Shown here in pieces: positions 8,295 to 17,700 of a DNA stretch of 64,000 nt. Source of the DNA: Roseovarius sp. A-2 (lineage in GTDB: Bacteria > Pseudomonadota > Alphaproteobacteria > Rhodobacterales > Rhodobacteraceae); assembly GCF_002072155.1 (NCBI RefSeq), contig NZ_BDIY01000003.1, forward strand, positions 124,001 through 188,000. Reading direction: 5' to 3'. The notes under the pieces were generated by a model. That model saw only the letters and a list, made by a program, of their open reading frames with translations. It was not told where the DNA came from and searched no databases. The stretch's first letter is position 1. Every line of letters starts with the position of its first letter. The position numbers and the translations under genes were made by a program.

Positions 8295-8473
8295 GGGCGT
8301 GTCCTTTTGGTCAGGTCATTTCTGGAATGGGCGCTTGGATGGCGCTCCTCGGTCTCGGTGAGACAGTCAATCAGGGGCTCCATGCACTGGCCGGACCAGT
8401 CCGCGCCGTCGAGACCTGCCTTCAGAATGTCGTGACGCAGATATGGCGGCCGCTTGGTGTCGAACACTGTCAT
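8291..8473 (-). CDS. Small 60-residue ORF coupled to irpA
   Basis: The ORF starts MTVFDTKRPPYLRHDILKAG and ends in a polar tail (HSRNDLTKRTRP). Its TGA overlaps the irpA ATG by four bases, the usual arrangement of coupled genes. It has two Cys residues (SGQCMEPLIDCL) and no signal peptide or membrane segment. A purine-rich stretch (AAAGG) lies about 10 nt upstream of the ATG, and AT-rich promoter-like sequence lies further up (8520-8580). I do not recognise the family. It may be a regulator or leader protein of the iron cluster, or only a coupling peptide. Confidence 0.5.
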   Translation of the reverse strand: MTVFDTKRPPYLRHDILKAGLDGADWSGQCMEPLIDCLTETEERHPSAHSRNDLTKRTRP

Positions 8474-8733
8474 GACTGTCGTGCCTTTCGTTCTCTCCAA
8501 ACCGGAGTCACCCGAGTTCCTAATGGAAAAAGTCGGGTATAGCAATTCCCAAGTGAAACTATCGGAATATATCGCGGAAACCATGCAAGGTATTGGCAAC
8601 GTGGCCTATTCCTTGAGGTGCGCCGGGGGCGCCATGTCTAGAGTTGGCGCGTCGACCAAGGCCATTGCCGGTGACGCAGATTGCCAGAGTTCCAAGCCCT
8701 ACGAGTGGTTGGCTCTGTGAACCGGACACCCTC

Positions 8734-9111
8734 ATGCCCGGGGCGTCGAACTGCACGGAGATACTGATCGAGGAGACCATCCGCTCTGTCAGCGTGGTCG
8801 ATCGCGGGCCGTCCGGCTGGGACAAGACATTGTGGTTCGTCCCCCGCCTGCCGCCGCTTTTGGTGCTGTTGCTCCTGCTGGGGCGGGGCCTCGCACTGCT
8901 GCGCAGCGGGGCCGAATGGGCCGAGGCGCGGGGGCTGTCTTCTGCTGCCATTTCTCGCCATTGCTTTGGGCTCGCGCTTGGCCTCACGGCGCTCGCCGCA
9001 GGCAGCCAGGACAGTTCTGCGATTCTCGGCTGGCTTGGGGATCGACCTACCGGGCCACCGAGGCCGAGGCGGGGCAACTGCCGCGTTTACCGCGCTTGCC
9101 GCAGCGGCTAG
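8734..9111 (+). CDS. Doubtful ORF with one or two membrane segments
   Basis: An open frame of about 125 codons contains a strong hydrophobic run (LPPLLVLLLLLGRGLALL) and a second weaker one (CFGLALGLTALAAGS), then an Arg/Pro-rich tail that looks non-coding. It could be the decayed remains of a small inner-membrane protein (the helix pair loosely recalls DUF2975), or chance coding. No convincing ribosome-binding site is visible. The surrounding 8474-9152 region otherwise holds nothing I can support. Confidence 0.25.
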   Translation: MPGASNCTEILIEETIRSVSVVDRGPSGWDKTLWFVPRLPPLLVLLLLLGRGLALLRSGAEWAEARGLSSAAISRHCFGLALGLTALAAGSQDSSAILGWLGDRPTGPPRPRRGNCRVYRACRSG

Positions 9112-9152
9112 GATGAGAAACGAGCGGAGCGGGCGGGGCGGACATTGGCGAG

Positions 9153-9929
9153 ATGAGGTTTAGGAACCGACCGACCGAACCGGACAGCCTGTTGACCCGC
9201 CTGGATTATGGCCCGGTGGCGGGCCTCGGGGCGGTGCGGAAGACCCGCGATGTCGAGGAACCCACCAGGCTGACGGTAAATTATGTGGGCGCGACGGTGG
9301 TGGCGTTCAGTTTCGACACCCCGTCGGGAAATGCGCCCAAGTGCAACGGCAACCGGGTGCATCTCTGGCCGGTCTCGGCTGACAGCGTGCCGTTCGGACG
9401 CACGGCGCAGAACTCCGCAGCGATCACGCTGGAAACGCCGGACGGCGACCAGAGCCTGACCAATGTGGCCATCACCACCGGTGCCTATCTCCTGGGCTAT
9501 GCCGTTGGCCCGGATGCGCCGGAAACCGCATGGTCGACCTATTTGAATGTTGTCGCCTCGGCCTATATTCCGGCGGCGGCATCCGCCGGGCTGGCGAAGG
9601 GCCGCCGTCATTCGGCGATCAGGACGATATATGTCGGGACCAACACGCTGGTTTTCCATTACACGTTCCTCTCGGGGTTCGATCCGCGGGGCTCGGGGGC
9701 GTGGGTCGGGCTGTGGCCGGGGAAGCCTGACACCTATTTGCAACCGCCGAAATGGTTCGCGCCAATCGAGTCCGGCGTCTCCGAACAGGACGCGGCTATC
9801 AACGGCGTGGTGCTCAAGAGCGCCAGCCCCTATACGTTGGGTTTGTTTTCCTCAGGCTTCGACAAGGTAGCGGCGCGGCTGGATTTAAATCGGCTGGCGA
9901 CGCGGGTGACGTTCACCGCAGATACCTGA
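9153..9929 (+). CDS. Two-domain beta-rich protein of unknown family (paralogue 1)
   Basis: A 258-residue protein with no signal peptide or membrane segment. It has two related domains of about 80-90 residues. Domain A (about 41-125) contains FSFDTPSGNAP, NRVHLWP and YLLGYAVGPD. Domain B (about 158-240) contains FHYTFLSGFDPRGSGAWVG, LQPPKWFAPI and YTLGLFSSGFD. It is clearly paralogous to the next gene: the same motif order and the same spacing. I know no family with these motifs. The N-terminal 35 residues are basic and not shared. It opens a run of four plus-strand genes without intervening minus-strand genes. The start has only a weak Shine-Dalgarno sequence, so the true start could be an internal one. 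Confidence 0.75.
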   Translation: MRFRNRPTEPDSLLTRLDYGPVAGLGAVRKTRDVEEPTRLTVNYVGATVVAFSFDTPSGNAPKCNGNRVHLWPVSADSVPFGRTAQNSAAITLETPDGDQSLTNVAITTGAYLLGYAVGPDAPETAWSTYLNVVASAYIPAAASAGLAKGRRHSAIRTIYVGTNTLVFHYTFLSGFDPRGSGAWVGLWPGKPDTYLQPPKWFAPIESGVSEQDAAINGVVLKSASPYTLGLFSSGFDKVAARLDLNRLATRVTFTADT

Positions 9930-10083
9930 GGACAACATGCGCGACCCGGCGTCCGGCGATTGTCTGGCTGACCGGGTGGGGCGCATGTCGATAAAACCGA
10001 GTGCAACCGGCATGTTATCTTCGGAATGTCCGGGGCGCGCACATTTCGCGCCCGATCAGTAACAACCTTGGGTTTAGTTTTTC

Positions 10084-10112
10084 TTGAAATTTCAGCAAAA
10101 ATGTGCGTTACT
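10084..10112 (+). promoter_or_regulatory. Candidate promoter for the giant-protein gene cluster
   Basis: The 315-bp gap 9930-10244 becomes distinctly AT-rich around 10060-10150. TTGAAA (10084-10089) followed after 17 bp by GTTACT (10107-10112) is the best sigma-70-like pair I find; the TTGAAATTTCA around it is locally palindromic. This would place transcription start about 130 bp upstream of the second paralogue. No ORF is seen in the gap. Confidence 0.35.
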
Positions 10113-10244
10113 TTCGGTACTAGATTCCGTGAAGAAATACCCCATAGGTTGTAATGGAGTGATTTAATCGATGCGTCGTGTGGCGCGCGTCGCCGTGTCT
10201 CGATTTTTCCGGGGCACCGGACGAAACATTTGAAAGGAAGTGCG

Positions 10245-10961
10245 ATGAAAGATTCTGTCAGCAAACTGTTTACCGGCCCTGCTCCGCAAACGGTGGTGGT
10301 CAACACAACCAGCGTGACGGCTACGCAGATCAGCCTCAAATTCGACACGCCGAACGGCAACCAGCCCAGCGATTTCGGCAACGAGGTCTGGGTCTGGCAA
10401 TCTGGCAACCAGGTTCCGTGGACGTCGAACGGAGAGGCTCAGGCGGTCAAGGTGAACACGCCCAGCGGCGATCTGTCCTTTACCGGCCTGAGCGTGACCA
10501 CGCTGTCGTATATCATCGGCTACGCGGTCGGTCCGAAGGGCGACAAATCCTGGCCCTATCCCAATGTCGTGGCCTCGGTCTATGTGCCGGCGCTCGGATC
10601 GGGCGACGCGGCGACCGACGACGCGGCGCAGCAGGGCGACGTGTTCAGCCCCTCGGTGGACAAGGTGACCTTCGGCGCCACGTCGCTGGTGGTGAAATAC
10701 GACATGCTGTCGGGATATAATCCGTCTATGTCGGGCGCCTATGTCGGGGTCTGGGAAGGCACGACAGCCTCCTATTCGCAAAAGCCCAAGTGGTACGAGC
10801 CGGTGAGCAGCAAGAATTCGTCGGGCACGGTCTCGTTCAACAACATCCAGATCCTGCGCGGCACCAGCTATACGATGGGCCTCTTCGCAACGGGTTACGA
10901 TACCGACGTGACAAAGCTGAAGCAGACGGCGTTGGCTGCGACAAGCACCTTCTCGGTGTGA
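10245..10961 (+). CDS. Two-domain beta-rich protein of unknown family (paralogue 2)
   Basis: A 238-residue protein starting MKDSVSKLF, with a good ribosome-binding site (AAAGGAAG, 4-5 nt before the ATG). Domain A (about 18-100) has FDTPNGNQP, NEVWVWQSGNQVPW and YIIGYAVGP. Domain B (about 138-222) has KYDMLSGYNPSMSGAYVG, KPKWYEPV and YTMGLFATGYD. The motifs align one for one with the gene at 9153-9929. The composition (Ser, Thr, Asn, Val; few charges) suggests a small all-beta structural or binding domain. No leader peptide is visible, so it is predicted to be cytoplasmic unless exported by a dedicated route. It is separated from the 1217-residue gene by 109 bp. Confidence 0.85.
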   Translation: MKDSVSKLFTGPAPQTVVVNTTSVTATQISLKFDTPNGNQPSDFGNEVWVWQSGNQVPWTSNGEAQAVKVNTPSGDLSFTGLSVTTLSYIIGYAVGPKGDKSWPYPNVVASVYVPALGSGDAATDDAAQQGDVFSPSVDKVTFGATSLVVKYDMLSGYNPSMSGAYVGVWEGTTASYSQKPKWYEPVSSKNSSGTVSFNNIQILRGTSYTMGLFATGYDTDVTKLKQTALAATSTFSV

Positions 10962-11070
10962 TCGCCCCGCCGGGAATGGCGGCAATCTAAACCGGATGAA
11001 ATCTGCGCCGGGGGCCGGGCCCACCGGACAGGTGGGGTGTGTGCGCCGTAGAGCCAGAGGAGTGTTGGGC

Positions 11071-14000
11071 ATGGCCTTTTTCACGCGAACCGATGGTGGG
11101 CTGGAGTCCTATTACGTGGCCGAGAACACCGGATCGGTGGGGGCCTCGGCATTCCTGCTGGGCGAGCATGCGAGTTCGGACAAGGACAGCCTTAGCCTTG
11201 AGGAGGCGCTGACCGACGCGTCGCTGAATGGGATTTTCATCTTCTCGCCGCTGAGCCTGGATATCGACGGCAAGGCGGCGCAGGCGGCTTTTGCCGAGAA
11301 GATCTGGACGGCGGTGGCGCGCAAGGCGTCGAGCCGCGGTATCATCTGGGTACCGGGCGTGGCCGATCTGACGGCTGCCGACCAATTGCCCTATGTCGGG
11401 CTGTCCGGCAATGGCGGGCAGCTGTCCTCGGGGTTGTCCGACGCGGTGATCGTGCTGGGTTTGTCGCTGTCGGCCGATAACGGCATGGACGTGACGCTAT
11501 CGGGCACCGACTTGGTTTTGACCAAGGGCGAGGTCGGGTTTTCCGGCTCGGACGCGCCAACGATGCGGGCCGCGCGTGAGGGAACGATCGCCTTTGCCGG
11601 CAATCGGCGGGGCTGTCTGAGCTTCGCGCCCTATATCGAGCGCCGGTCGCTTGGTGACGACTGGAACTGGGGCTTTCATTTCGTGGTGGACGAGGCGGCG
11701 TCGATCACCGGGCTCGCCTCGGAATGGCTGCCGCTGGCGAGCACGCAAAACGGCAGCGACGATATGATCGGATTCGTTGCCAGTTTCGATCCGGGCAATC
11801 CGCTCAATTCGGTGCAGCCGGTGGGCGGCAACGTGCAGACGCGGCTTCGCTCGGGGCTGGTCTTCACCGGCAGTAACCTTGACAGCGCGCGCACCGCGTT
11901 GGCCTCGGCCTATCGCACGGTGAATGGCGATCCGGTCACCCTCTATCCCATCGGCAAGGACGCGGCGCAGACCGGTCAGGAGGCGGCGGGCTTCATTTTC
12001 TCGGTGGGCGAGCGGGTGTCGGATAGTGTGGAGGATTTCCATGCCGGCCCGTTCGGAGATTTCGTGATCGACACCGCACCGGGGCCGAACGGCACGACGG
12101 CGGAACTGCTATGCGGGATGTCGGGGACGGAGTTCGTTTCCGTGCTGCCCGGCAGTGATGCGGCCAAGGCGGCGCGGATGCGCTTTGTGCCCTATAAACC
12201 TGCCTATAGCGCCGTATTCCCGCCCGCCGTCGCCTCGCCCACCGGGCCGCCGGCGAAGGGTGATGCCTTGCTCGAGCCTGACTACACCACCTCATGGGTG
12301 ACGATCATGCCCCCCTCGGCGGCCAATCCGGCGGTCTATGCCGCGCAGCCCGACGGCTCCGCCTTGTTCGGCTATGACCCCTATGTCTGGGCCAAGGAGA
12401 ACCGGATTCTGGGTCATGTCGATCCGGGCGTATCCCTGCCCGGCGACGGCAGTGTGGTGTTTCCGATGGTCCCCTATTCCGGCTTCACGCCGGGCAGCAC
12501 CGACACCGGGTTCAGCCAGCAGAAGAGCCGGGATTTCGAAACCTTGATCGTGGGGCCGACGCGGCGGGCGCGGATCGGCACGCAGCAAGGACAGCACGTG
12601 CTGTCGGCCCGGGCGCAGGCGGCCGGTCAGGGCGCGTTCGAGGGGCTCGCGGCTTCGCATGCCAAAGCGGGCAAGACCAGGTTCACTACGCCCTCGGGCC
12701 TGATCGCCACAATCGACACCGCCAGTGGCAGCGCCGACTGGGCCGAGGTCCTGCTGGGGCAGGTAGTCACACCGGTGACCAGCCGGATGCTGTTCGATCA
12801 GCCGACCCCGGAGTTGCAGCAGGCGTTTCAGACCAATCAGCTATTCATGGTGGCGGCCAACGATCTGAGCTTCGTCAAGGCGGGCGGCTGCTTCGAGAAC
12901 AGGCTGAATATCGGGGGCTGGACGCTGGCGGCGAATGTGGGCCAGTCGCCGGATTACGGCGACTATGCCAATGTGATGATCATCAAGGGGCTGCCCGGCA
13001 AGCTGTACGATCCGAAGCTGCCCAAGGACGAGAACCTGGTCGCCAACCCGTCGAAATGGACGCAGGCCGAGACCTTTGCCGCGCCCACCACGGCAGACAC
13101 GATGACCCCCGACCGCGCGCAGCTGGTGAACCTGTCGCAATGGTTGCAGGACTATTTCGAGGATGCGCTGAACCAGCCCGATCAGGAGTATTTCCAGACC
13201 TTCAACGACATCGCGCAGGACGAAAACTGGACCGGGATCCTCGTGCTGCGCGCCAAGATCGCAAGCCCGCCGCGCGATCTGGCCGGAATCACCGCCGGGG
13301 TGCGGGATGCTGACAGGTACTATGCCCACCACTTCGCCATCAAGATCAGCCAGATCAAGAGCGACCCCAAGGGGGGCGGCATCGGCATCGACAAGCAGAG
13401 TTCGGTCTACGGGCTGATCTACTATCAGGACAGCGCCTACGACCCGCTGAGGCCCGAGGCACCGGTGGTGCCTAAACCGGGCGAGGATTACGATTTCATC
13501 ACCCTGACGCTGAAGGTTCTGTTCGAGAACACGGCAGTCAAGAGCTTCTCGAGCTTCACCCAGCTGACGGCGAACACGCTGTTCGGCAGTACCGTCACGG
13601 ATATGGGCGCGGGCGGCAATCCCTACAATTCGGTCATCATGGCGGGCACGTTCCAGGACAACAACACCAAGCCCACCTACGGGATGAAGATGATCGACGA
13701 CTACGTCTTCAACATCTCGAACAACGTGCTCAAGGAGGTCGAAACGGTTTCGGCGGAAATGGTCACGGTGAGTGTCGGTCAGGACACCACGCAGGTACGT
13801 TTCGTGCTGAACGGCTATCTGGGCTACCACATCCTGCAGACGATCGACGGCACCCCGGTGGACTATTTCTCCTTCGGCAACGAGGCCGGGCAGAGCAAGC
13901 GCAAGACCGGGCTGAACTATTCGGCGCTGGGGTTGAACATGTCGTTCAAGACGCCTGATCCGGAGGCACCGCCGCAGGTGGTGCAGGACCGGGAGATCGT

Positions 14001-14724
14001 GTTCGACAGCAGCCAGCTCGCCTTTAACACCCAAGCCAGCCATGCGCGGGAAGAGAGCCTTTACAAGGCGCTGTCGCTGGAGTTGCAGGGGCTGGTCAGC
14101 GGACCGTCCGACGGTGAGAGCCCGCAGGCACTGGGCTATCTGGACGTGGTCACGCAGGCCCGCATGGGCAGTCTGGGCAAGACCTGGAATGCGCTGAAAT
14201 TCCGCCTGAACCTCGGCACCGCCGGGGAGCTGGCGGGCAAGCTGGGCCTCAATGCCTATCTGCTGCTGTCCTGGGCACCCGATAGCACCGCCGGGCCGGA
14301 CGTGAACGGGGTGACCGCCTACAAGGCCGCCACGTCGCTGCATATGCCGGGCACCAACAATGGCGCGCCGCTGATCAGTCTTCAGAATGTGCTGTCGATG
14401 TCCTACGGCACCATTCAGCTACTTTACGAAAATCGCGAGGTGGCAAGCCCGCTGCACCCCGCGACGCTGCGGCCGGTGGCACCGGTGGCGCGGCCCGCCG
14501 GAACGACGCCCAAGCAGTACCTGCTGCTGCTCAACGAAATCGCGATCAAGTTCATGGGGCTGCTGAAACTTCCGCCGAGCGGCAGCACGTCATTCTACCT
14601 GTTCGGCGCCGCCGATCCGCAGGATCAGCAGAATACCGGGCTGGCGTGGTACGCCGCCTACAACAACGAGCCGAAATCATCAGTCAATACCGCGACCGAA
14701 TCCGATCGGAGGGCCGGAAAATGA
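11071..14724 (+). CDS. 1217-residue protein of unknown function
   Basis: The start at MAFFTRTDGG is chosen because AGAGGAG lies 7-8 nt upstream; the frame extends 25 codons further without a signal. The N-terminal 300 residues alternate short strands and loops (SYYVAENTGSVGASAFLLG, NGIFIFSPLSLDIDG). The middle has YAAQPDGSALFGYDPYVWAKE and a helix-rich spacer near 520. The second half is beta-rich (FITLTLKVLFENTAVKSFSS, VRFVLNGYLGYHILQTIDG). There is no signal peptide, membrane helix or enzyme motif I recognise. The stop codon overlaps the next ATG (ATGA), so its product is probably made with the giant protein in comparable amounts and may form a complex with it. Confidence 0.85.
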   Translation: MAFFTRTDGGLESYYVAENTGSVGASAFLLGEHASSDKDSLSLEEALTDASLNGIFIFSPLSLDIDGKAAQAAFAEKIWTAVARKASSRGIIWVPGVADLTAADQLPYVGLSGNGGQLSSGLSDAVIVLGLSLSADNGMDVTLSGTDLVLTKGEVGFSGSDAPTMRAAREGTIAFAGNRRGCLSFAPYIERRSLGDDWNWGFHFVVDEAASITGLASEWLPLASTQNGSDDMIGFVASFDPGNPLNSVQPVGGNVQTRLRSGLVFTGSNLDSARTALASAYRTVNGDPVTLYPIGKDAAQTGQEAAGFIFSVGERVSDSVEDFHAGPFGDFVIDTAPGPNGTTAELLCGMSGTEFVSVLPGSDAAKAARMRFVPYKPAYSAVFPPAVASPTGPPAKGDALLEPDYTTSWVTIMPPSAANPAVYAAQPDGSALFGYDPYVWAKENRILGHVDPGVSLPGDGSVVFPMVPYSGFTPGSTDTGFSQQKSRDFETLIVGPTRRARIGTQQGQHVLSARAQAAGQGAFEGLAASHAKAGKTRFTTPSGLIATIDTASGSADWAEVLLGQVVTPVTSRMLFDQPTPELQQAFQTNQLFMVAANDLSFVKAGGCFENRLNIGGWTLAANVGQSPDYGDYANVMIIKGLPGKLYDPKLPKDENLVANPSKWTQAETFAAPTTADTMTPDRAQLVNLSQWLQDYFEDALNQPDQEYFQTFNDIAQDENWTGILVLRAKIASPPRDLAGITAGVRDADRYYAHHFAIKISQIKSDPKGGGIGIDKQSSVYGLIYYQDSAYDPLRPEAPVVPKPGEDYDFITLTLKVLFENTAVKSFSSFTQLTANTLFGSTVTDMGAGGNPYNSVIMAGTFQDNNTKPTYGMKMIDDYVFNISNNVLKEVETVSAEMVTVSVGQDTTQVRFVLNGYLGYHILQTIDGTPVDYFSFGNEAGQSKRKTGLNYSALGLNMSFKTPDPEAPPQVVQDREIVFDSSQLAFNTQASHAREESLYKALSLELQGLVSGPSDGESPQALGYLDVVTQARMGSLGKTWNALKFRLNLGTAGELAGKLGLNAYLLLSWAPDSTAGPDVNGVTAYKAATSLHMPGTNNGAPLISLQNVLSMSYGTIQLLYENREVASPLHPATLRPVAPVARPAGTTPKQYLLLLNEIAIKFMGLLKLPPSGSTSFYLFGAADPQDQQNTGLAWYAAYNNEPKSSVNTATESDRRAGK

Positions 14725-17700
14725 CCGTTCACACGCCACCACCCGATGCGATTTTCGCCGATGGACGTTCGCTGGCGCAGCTGATCAAGGATTTCGCCGG
14801 TTCCGGTCAGAGCACCAACATCACGCTGACGGCGCAGGGGCTGACCGCCGTCGGCAACTGGATCGGCACCAAGAAGCTCCGGTATTTCGTCTATAACGCC
14901 GCAGGCTTTGGCAATCAGGCCAATACCGTCAATCTGATGAAGCGGATGCTGGCGCTGGGCTTTGTCAACGATATCGAACTGATCTACGATACCGGCGCCG
15001 GGGAAAGCATGACGGTGCTTCAGAAATTGGCGATTCTGTTGCCCGGGCTCGATCCGAAAGACCCGCAGCCTTACAAGCTGGGGCCGGAGACGACGATCAC
15101 CTTCTTTCCCTTTGAGGAGACAAAAAAGCCGGAAGGCGGCTATGCTCGCAAGGTCACTGGGCTCGACGGCGAACTGCCGCTTTGCATCAACGGCGGGTCG
15201 GAGATGGACTCTGTCGCCGACCAGAACGTGGCGCAGGTCTTCAAGGTCGATTTCTATTTACAGGTCCAGCCCTATATGTGGGAGATCGCCAACACGAGCG
15301 ACCACCCGAAGAGCCTGATTCTGGCCAAAGATGCCGAGGCACCGGTCGATCTGGCCAAACAGCCGAGCCTGCAGGAGCACCTCTATTCCCTGCGCGCCTT
15401 CGCCATGCCCGCTCCGTCGGTGCCGGACTGGCCCGAGCTGATGGAGATTTCCGAGACACTGACCAACCGCAACAGCATCGGCCTGGCCAAGGTGATCGCC
15501 GACAACGTGGCGGCGCAGAAGATACTGGCTGCGCCGATTTACGGCCTGGTCGACAAGGCGATGGCGCGCAAGCCGGTCATCGGCACGGCCAAGAATATCG
15601 CCTTTCAGCTGATCTCGGCCACCGCGCTGGCCCAAAGCGGCGGCGGCGCGCTGAAAAAGCCAATCGTCCTGAGCATGCTCAACGACCTACAGGTGCAGAC
15701 CTGGCAGGACATTGCGTCGTTCTTTCCGCTGGCGGGCGAGCCCCCGGTGCGCCCCGCCCCGCCAAGCAGCAGCAGTGAAGAGGATAGCGAAGACGATGAA
15801 TTCGGCTTTGGTCTCGAGTCCTTCTCCGAGGAGTTCGACGAAACCCTCTTCAACGTGCAGAGCTGGTGCTATCAGCAAGGGCTGGTGCAGCCCAATACCA
15901 AGACAAAGCCCGAGCTGCCCGGGCGGATGCATATCCTGCCCAACCCGACGCCCGAAGAGCTGACGGCGCTGCTGGCGAAGCTGACGGATACCGATGTGGT
16001 GGTGCTGGGGGCACCGCTGCTGCCGCAGGACGCGTTCAATTATCTCTACGCCATTGCCGGTCTGCCTTCGGTATTCGAGGGGCAGGGCACCGCCAATCTT
16101 GCGCTCAATCTCGGTCGGCCGTTCTTCAAGCTGAATTCGACGAAGTTCAAATCCTACCCCTCGGATTTCGGCAATGGCGGGGACGACACGGCATCGACCA
16201 TCAGCAGCGTCGCGGCACGGCTCGAGAGCCTGACCTACGACAATATCCAGCTGGGCTATTACGATTTCGGAAGCGGATCGAGGACCGGCGACAAGGTCAG
16301 GGCGCTGGCCGCCACCATCCGCGAAATGGTGACGGGTGCCAATGGCTATGCCGAGTATTTTACAGGCCTGGAGGCATTTTTTGGCAACAGCGCCAATGAC
16401 AAGCTGTTGCAGGCGCTGGTGTTCCTGGTCTCGACCCATGGGCTGGGACGGGACGACACGCTGCATCGGCTTCGGGCGCTGGCGGCGGACACCGGCGACG
16501 ACACCGAACCGCTCGACAAGCTTTATGCCGAGATCGAAAAGGCGATCAACAAGGGCGTTCTGTCGCTGATCCCGACCGTTATTCCGGACGGGCCTGTAGC
16601 CGAGTTCATCGTGGCGGTCGTCGAGGGCAAGGATTTCGATATCGGCACGACGGACTCGCCGGTGCAGGTCTCCTTCCCGGCCTCGCGTGACAAGATCACC
16701 GTGACCGGGCGGACCAGCGATTTCCTGGGCATTCCGCTCGAAACCTCGGTCGTGTTCACAATGAATGCCAACGGCACCGACATCGACACGGCGTTTTCGC
16801 TGAACGTGGGCGAGGTATCGCTGACCGGCGTGCAGTGGTTCAAGCTGTCCAGCCTGACGGTCGAGGCGACGGTTCCGGGCAATGACGACCGGATGCACGG
16901 TACGATCTCCAGCAAGATCGAGCTTGGCGGCAACCCGGTCTCGTTCGATCTGGCCTTTCCCAGTTCGGCCGATGGCAAGGTGGTGATCGACGGTGACCTC
17001 ACCGCAAATCCGCCCTCGCTCAACGATCTCTTCCAACTGCTCGGCGGCATGAATTTCGTCACCACGCTGCCGCCGCAGATCTCCTCGGTTGGCAATATCG
17101 CGCTGCACAAGCTGAAATTCGGCTACGATTTCAAGGCCAGCCGGATCAACAGCTTCGAGTTGACGCTGGAAAACAATGAAAGCTGGCCGCTCTTTGGCAA
17201 GCTGACGCTGGACAAGCTGGCGTTCAATATCGGGATGATCGAGCCCACGGGTGAGCGCCGGATCGCGTGGAAGGCCACCACCGTTGCGGTAATCGGGCCG
17301 CAGGGCGGATCGCTGGAGGATTACGGCTCTATCAAGGTGGTCGTGAGCTATCCCAACCTGACGGTCACCGCCGGGCTGAACGAGGACGGGCCGCCGATAC
17401 CGGTGGGCGATCTGGTCACCTTCTTCCTGCCCGCAGATTACACCATCAACCTGGCCGCCGATGTGGTCAATTTCGACATGACCGTGAAGCCCGGCGAGAA
17501 AGGAGCGGCGACGATCTATCAGGTCAGCGGCGGCCTGAAGATGGACGCCGAGGCCTGGCGGCTCAGCCTCGGTATCGCCAGTTTCGCGCTGACAGATGTA
17601 TATGTCGAGATCGAGGGCCAGAGCGGCGGCAAGGAACCGGCGGTCACCGGCAGCCTGACCGCCGGCACGGTCCTGAGCTTCAAGCAGGAGGGTGGCGAGC

